A stretch of DNA of 38,687 nt from the NCBI RefSeq assembly GCF_014635905.1, contig NZ_BMDS01000010.1, positions 1 to 38,687 on the forward strand, read 5' to 3'. Under the pieces are notes generated by a model that saw nothing but the letters and a program-made list of their open reading frames with translations, did no database searches and was not told where the DNA came from. Of the stretch, positions 37,047 to 38,687 are shown one piece after another; the first letter of the stretch is position 1; each line of letters opens with the position of its first letter. Both the position numbers and the translations under genes were made by a program. This stretch comes from Limosilactobacillus caviae. GTDB lineage: Bacteria > Bacillota > Bacilli > Lactobacillales > Lactobacillaceae.

Positions 37047-38059
37047 TGAGTAGACGTAATTGGTTAGTGCTAAGCTTAATGCTGATTATTGGGGTCGGTA
37101 TTCTTGGCTACTCATTACGTAATTCTAATATTCATCTTTTACTTCAAGATGTGTCTGCGATTAACTGGGGATGGATGTTAATAGCCTTAGGATGTATTTG
37201 TTTATATTTAGGATTGGAAGCTGTAGTAGTTAAAATCTTTATGAATGATCGTCATGATGGCTTTACTTGGAAAGATGCTCTTCGGTTACCTTTAATTGAA
37301 CAACTATTCAATGGGATTACGCCATTTTCTACGGGTGGTCAGCCCGCACAGTTAGTGGCAATGATCCAATCGGGTGTTGATGGGGGACTGGCTAGTTCGG
37401 TTTTACTGATGAAGTTTGTAGTATTTCAAGCAATGATCGTAGTTAATTTTTTAATCAGCTTGTTGATTGGCTTTCACTTTATTGCTGAAAAGTTACATGC
37501 CCTATCGTTATTAGTGGTATTTGGATTTTTAATTCACTTAGCTGTAATTGTCGGCCTGCTGATGGTAATGTACTGGTATAGGTTTACAAAGAAATTAATG
37601 AACCTTGTAATTAAACCAGCTGCTCTTTTTATAAAAGCAAATCGTTACGAACGGATGAAGATAGTCTTAAATGAAAAAGTCGACACTTTTTACCAGGAAA
37701 GTCTTCGGATGAAAAAAGACTATAAGAAATTAGCAAAGGTTTGTATAGTAACAATCTTTCAATTATTCTTTTACTATGCAATTCCTTATTTCATTATGCT
37801 AGCTTTGGGTATTCATCATATTAACTTTGTGATGGTACTTAGTTTGCATGTGCTGATATTTATGATTATTTCTCTTTTCCCAATTCCAGGAGGAGCAGGG
37901 GGAGCAGAATATAGTTTTTCTGTTTTATTTGCTAGTTTTATTCATTCCAATACTAAGTTAGTCTTAGCAATGATTCTCTGGCGCTTATTGACGTATTACT
38001 TTGGTATGTTTGCTGGTATAGTAGCTATTTTTGTAAAGCCAGATAAAGTTAAAAGATAA
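37046..38059 (+). CDS. Flippase-like membrane protein (LPG_synthase_TM/UPF0104 family)
   Basis: Polytopic membrane protein of 337 residues related to the membrane half of MprF and to AglD/YbhN. Segments include WLVLSLMLIIGVGILGYSL, WGWMLIALGCICLYLGLEAV, the family-typical FNGITPFSTGGQPAQ and SLFPIPGGAGGAEYSF. The start GTG 37046 follows AAAGGGGG by 8 nt and overlaps the previous stop (TAGTG). No cytosolic aminoacyl-transfer domain is present, so it is not a lysyl-phosphatidylglycerol synthase by itself. It may translocate or help place the glycolipid made by the two upstream enzymes, an inference from operon structure. Confidence 0.9.
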   Translation: MSRRNWLVLSLMLIIGVGILGYSLRNSNIHLLLQDVSAINWGWMLIALGCICLYLGLEAVVVKIFMNDRHDGFTWKDALRLPLIEQLFNGITPFSTGGQPAQLVAMIQSGVDGGLASSVLLMKFVVFQAMIVVNFLISLLIGFHFIAEKLHALSLLVVFGFLIHLAVIVGLLMVMYWYRFTKKLMNLVIKPAALFIKANRYERMKIVLNEKVDTFYQESLRMKKDYKKLAKVCIVTIFQLFFYYAIPYFIMLALGIHHINFVMVLSLHVLIFMIISLFPIPGGAGGAEYSFSVLFASFIHSNTKLVLAMILWRLLTYYFGMFAGIVAIFVKPDKVKR

Positions 38060-38063
38060 TAAA

Positions 38064-38100
38064 AGGGGGATTGTGTCTAAGTATCACAGTCCCTTATTTT
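38064..38100 (+). terminator. Terminator after the flippase-like gene
   Basis: AGGGGGATTGTG (38064-38075) pairs with CACAGTCCCTT (38085-38095) with G-U pairs; a T-rich tail (TTATTTT) follows. Confidence 0.7.
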
Positions 38101-38123
38101 GTAATTAAAGGAGAATACACAGA

Positions 38124-38372
38124 ATGAAGGAATCAGAATTATTAGTAATTGTTAAGCGACTAATAGCGATGCAAAATGATAATTCACGAAACCGTCAAAA
38201 AAGAATATTTGAAAAATTTGGAATTCCTCTTTGTGATGTAACGTATATTCATAGTAGTAAGGAATTTATTTTTGTACGCTATCGACCATATGAGCGATTT
38301 CGTTTTGATGATATCGACCTAGTTGCAATAGAAGTTTTTAACTGCTTATACGATTTAGAAAATACTTTTTAG
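38124..38372 (+). CDS. DUF1797 (YkuJ-like) family protein
   Basis: Small cytoplasmic protein of 82 residues. The N-terminal ESELLVIVKRLIAMQND and the C-terminal FRFDDIDLVAIEVFNCLYDLE fit the DUF1797/YkuJ family of Firmicutes, whose function is not established. AAAGGAGAA precedes ATG 38124. It lies between a terminator and the rRNA promoters and may be transcribed by readthrough; no clear promoter of its own is visible. Confidence 0.83.
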   Translation: MKESELLVIVKRLIAMQNDNSRNRQKRIFEKFGIPLCDVTYIHSSKEFIFVRYRPYERFRFDDIDLVAIEVFNCLYDLENTF

Positions 38373-38389
38373 TTTTTTAGAAAAAACTG

Positions 38390-38418
38390 TTGACGAGGAA
38401 TGGATTCGTTGGTATATT
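38390..38418 (+). promoter_or_regulatory. rRNA operon promoter P1
   Basis: TTGACG (38390-38395), 17-bp spacer, TATATT (38413-38418). Confidence 0.85.
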
Positions 38419-38484
38419 AATACATGCTGTTACGAGATGAGTAAAATATCGAATAGACATTAAATTTATTTCGTAAAAGTGTTG

Positions 38485-38513
38485 TTGACATCTAGTTGAT
38501 GACATGATATATT
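38485..38513 (+). promoter_or_regulatory. rRNA operon promoter P2
   Basis: Consensus TTGACA (38485-38490), 17-bp spacer, TATATT (38508-38513). Confidence 0.9.
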
Positions 38514-38573
38514 AATAAAGTTGCTGATTGAGTTATTGATCAGAAGGAATTCAAAATTAATTAAAATTTCTTC

Positions 38574-38603
38574 TTGACAAGTTAAATCGATATATGATAT
38601 AAT
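38574..38603 (+). promoter_or_regulatory. rRNA operon promoter P3
   Basis: Consensus TTGACA (38574-38579), 18-bp spacer, extended consensus TG-A-TATAAT (38595-38603). It is the strongest of the three tandem promoters. Confidence 0.92.
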
Positions 38604-38687
38604 AAATATGTTGATTAAATGCTTAGTTAGTTAACTGGTAGACCTTTGAAAACTGAACAAAGTTTCGACGAATCAAATGTGTAGGGT
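38604..38687 (+). other. Leader of an rRNA operon (16S gene begins beyond the window)
   Basis: The stretch GACCTTTGAAAACTGAACAA near 38641 is the boxA-type leader seen ahead of 16S rRNA genes in lactobacilli. The 16S 5' end is not reached. The 315 nt after the DUF1797 gene hold only the three promoters and this leader. Confidence 0.85.

Noticed and set aside
38371-38388. AGTTTTTT-AG-AAAAAACT as a terminator of the DUF1797 gene
   Set aside because: All-AT stem with a 2-nt loop cannot form a stable hairpin; more likely an A/T-tract element upstream of the rRNA promoter.

Overview
The window looks like the chromosome of a low-GC lactic acid bacterium, most likely Limosilactobacillus reuteri or a close relative. 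The evidence is a GH70 glucansucrase with the acceptor-site residues I remember for the L. reuteri GTF180 type, the 'RDV' repeats known from L. reuteri glucansucrase N-termini, KxYKxGKxW signal peptides, a Mub-type mucus adhesin and CtsR/CIRCE heat-shock sites. Species assignment is from motif memory, not a search.

Layout. (1) 3-3494: 3' part of a glucansucrase gene, closed by a strong terminator. (2) 3684-7116: rmlACBD, making dTDP-L-rhamnose. (3) 7189-9840: a secreted N-acetylmuramoyl-L-alanine amidase carrying five RDV repeats. (4) 9915-14306: housekeeping insert with an AI-2E-family membrane protein, an LCP-family wall-polymer ligase (minus strand) and prfC. (5) 14468-26052: four more large secreted RDV-repeat proteins in a row: NlpC/P60 peptidase, M23 peptidase with glucan-binding-type repeats, DUF4767-RDV-L,D-transpeptidase, and a Mub/MucBP adhesin. 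(6) 26271-28184: YtrA-type GntR regulator, ABC ATPase and membrane subunit. (7) 28237-32446: MucBP/SH3-like protein (minus), ECF transporter S component, clpE (minus) and a 61-aa protein. (8) 32568-34564: ptsHI. (9) 34798-38059: two GT4 glycosyltransferases and a flippase-like membrane protein, probably glycolipid synthesis. (10) 38124-38372: a DUF1797 protein, then three tandem strong promoters and the leader of an rRNA operon whose 16S gene lies just outside the window.

The most interesting part is the RDV surface toolkit. The same roughly 110-residue module (SGWHAT ... RPDVAKVYP ... SGF ... RYS ... DYW) is joined to a glucansucrase, four different classes of peptidoglycan-active enzyme and an adhesin, at least 25 copies in this window. 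Two members contain long poly-G tracts. A G9 tract puts the adhesin out of frame inside its signal peptide; a G8 tract sits in the amidase catalytic domain, where a one-base slip would leave a secreted RDV array without a catalytic domain. The transpeptidase and adhesin genes share nearly identical promoters with CcpA (cre) sites directly after the -10 box. Together this suggests a coordinated, carbon-responsive and possibly phase-variable cell-surface system linking wall remodelling, glucan and adhesion. The repeat's ligand and the switching itself are inference.
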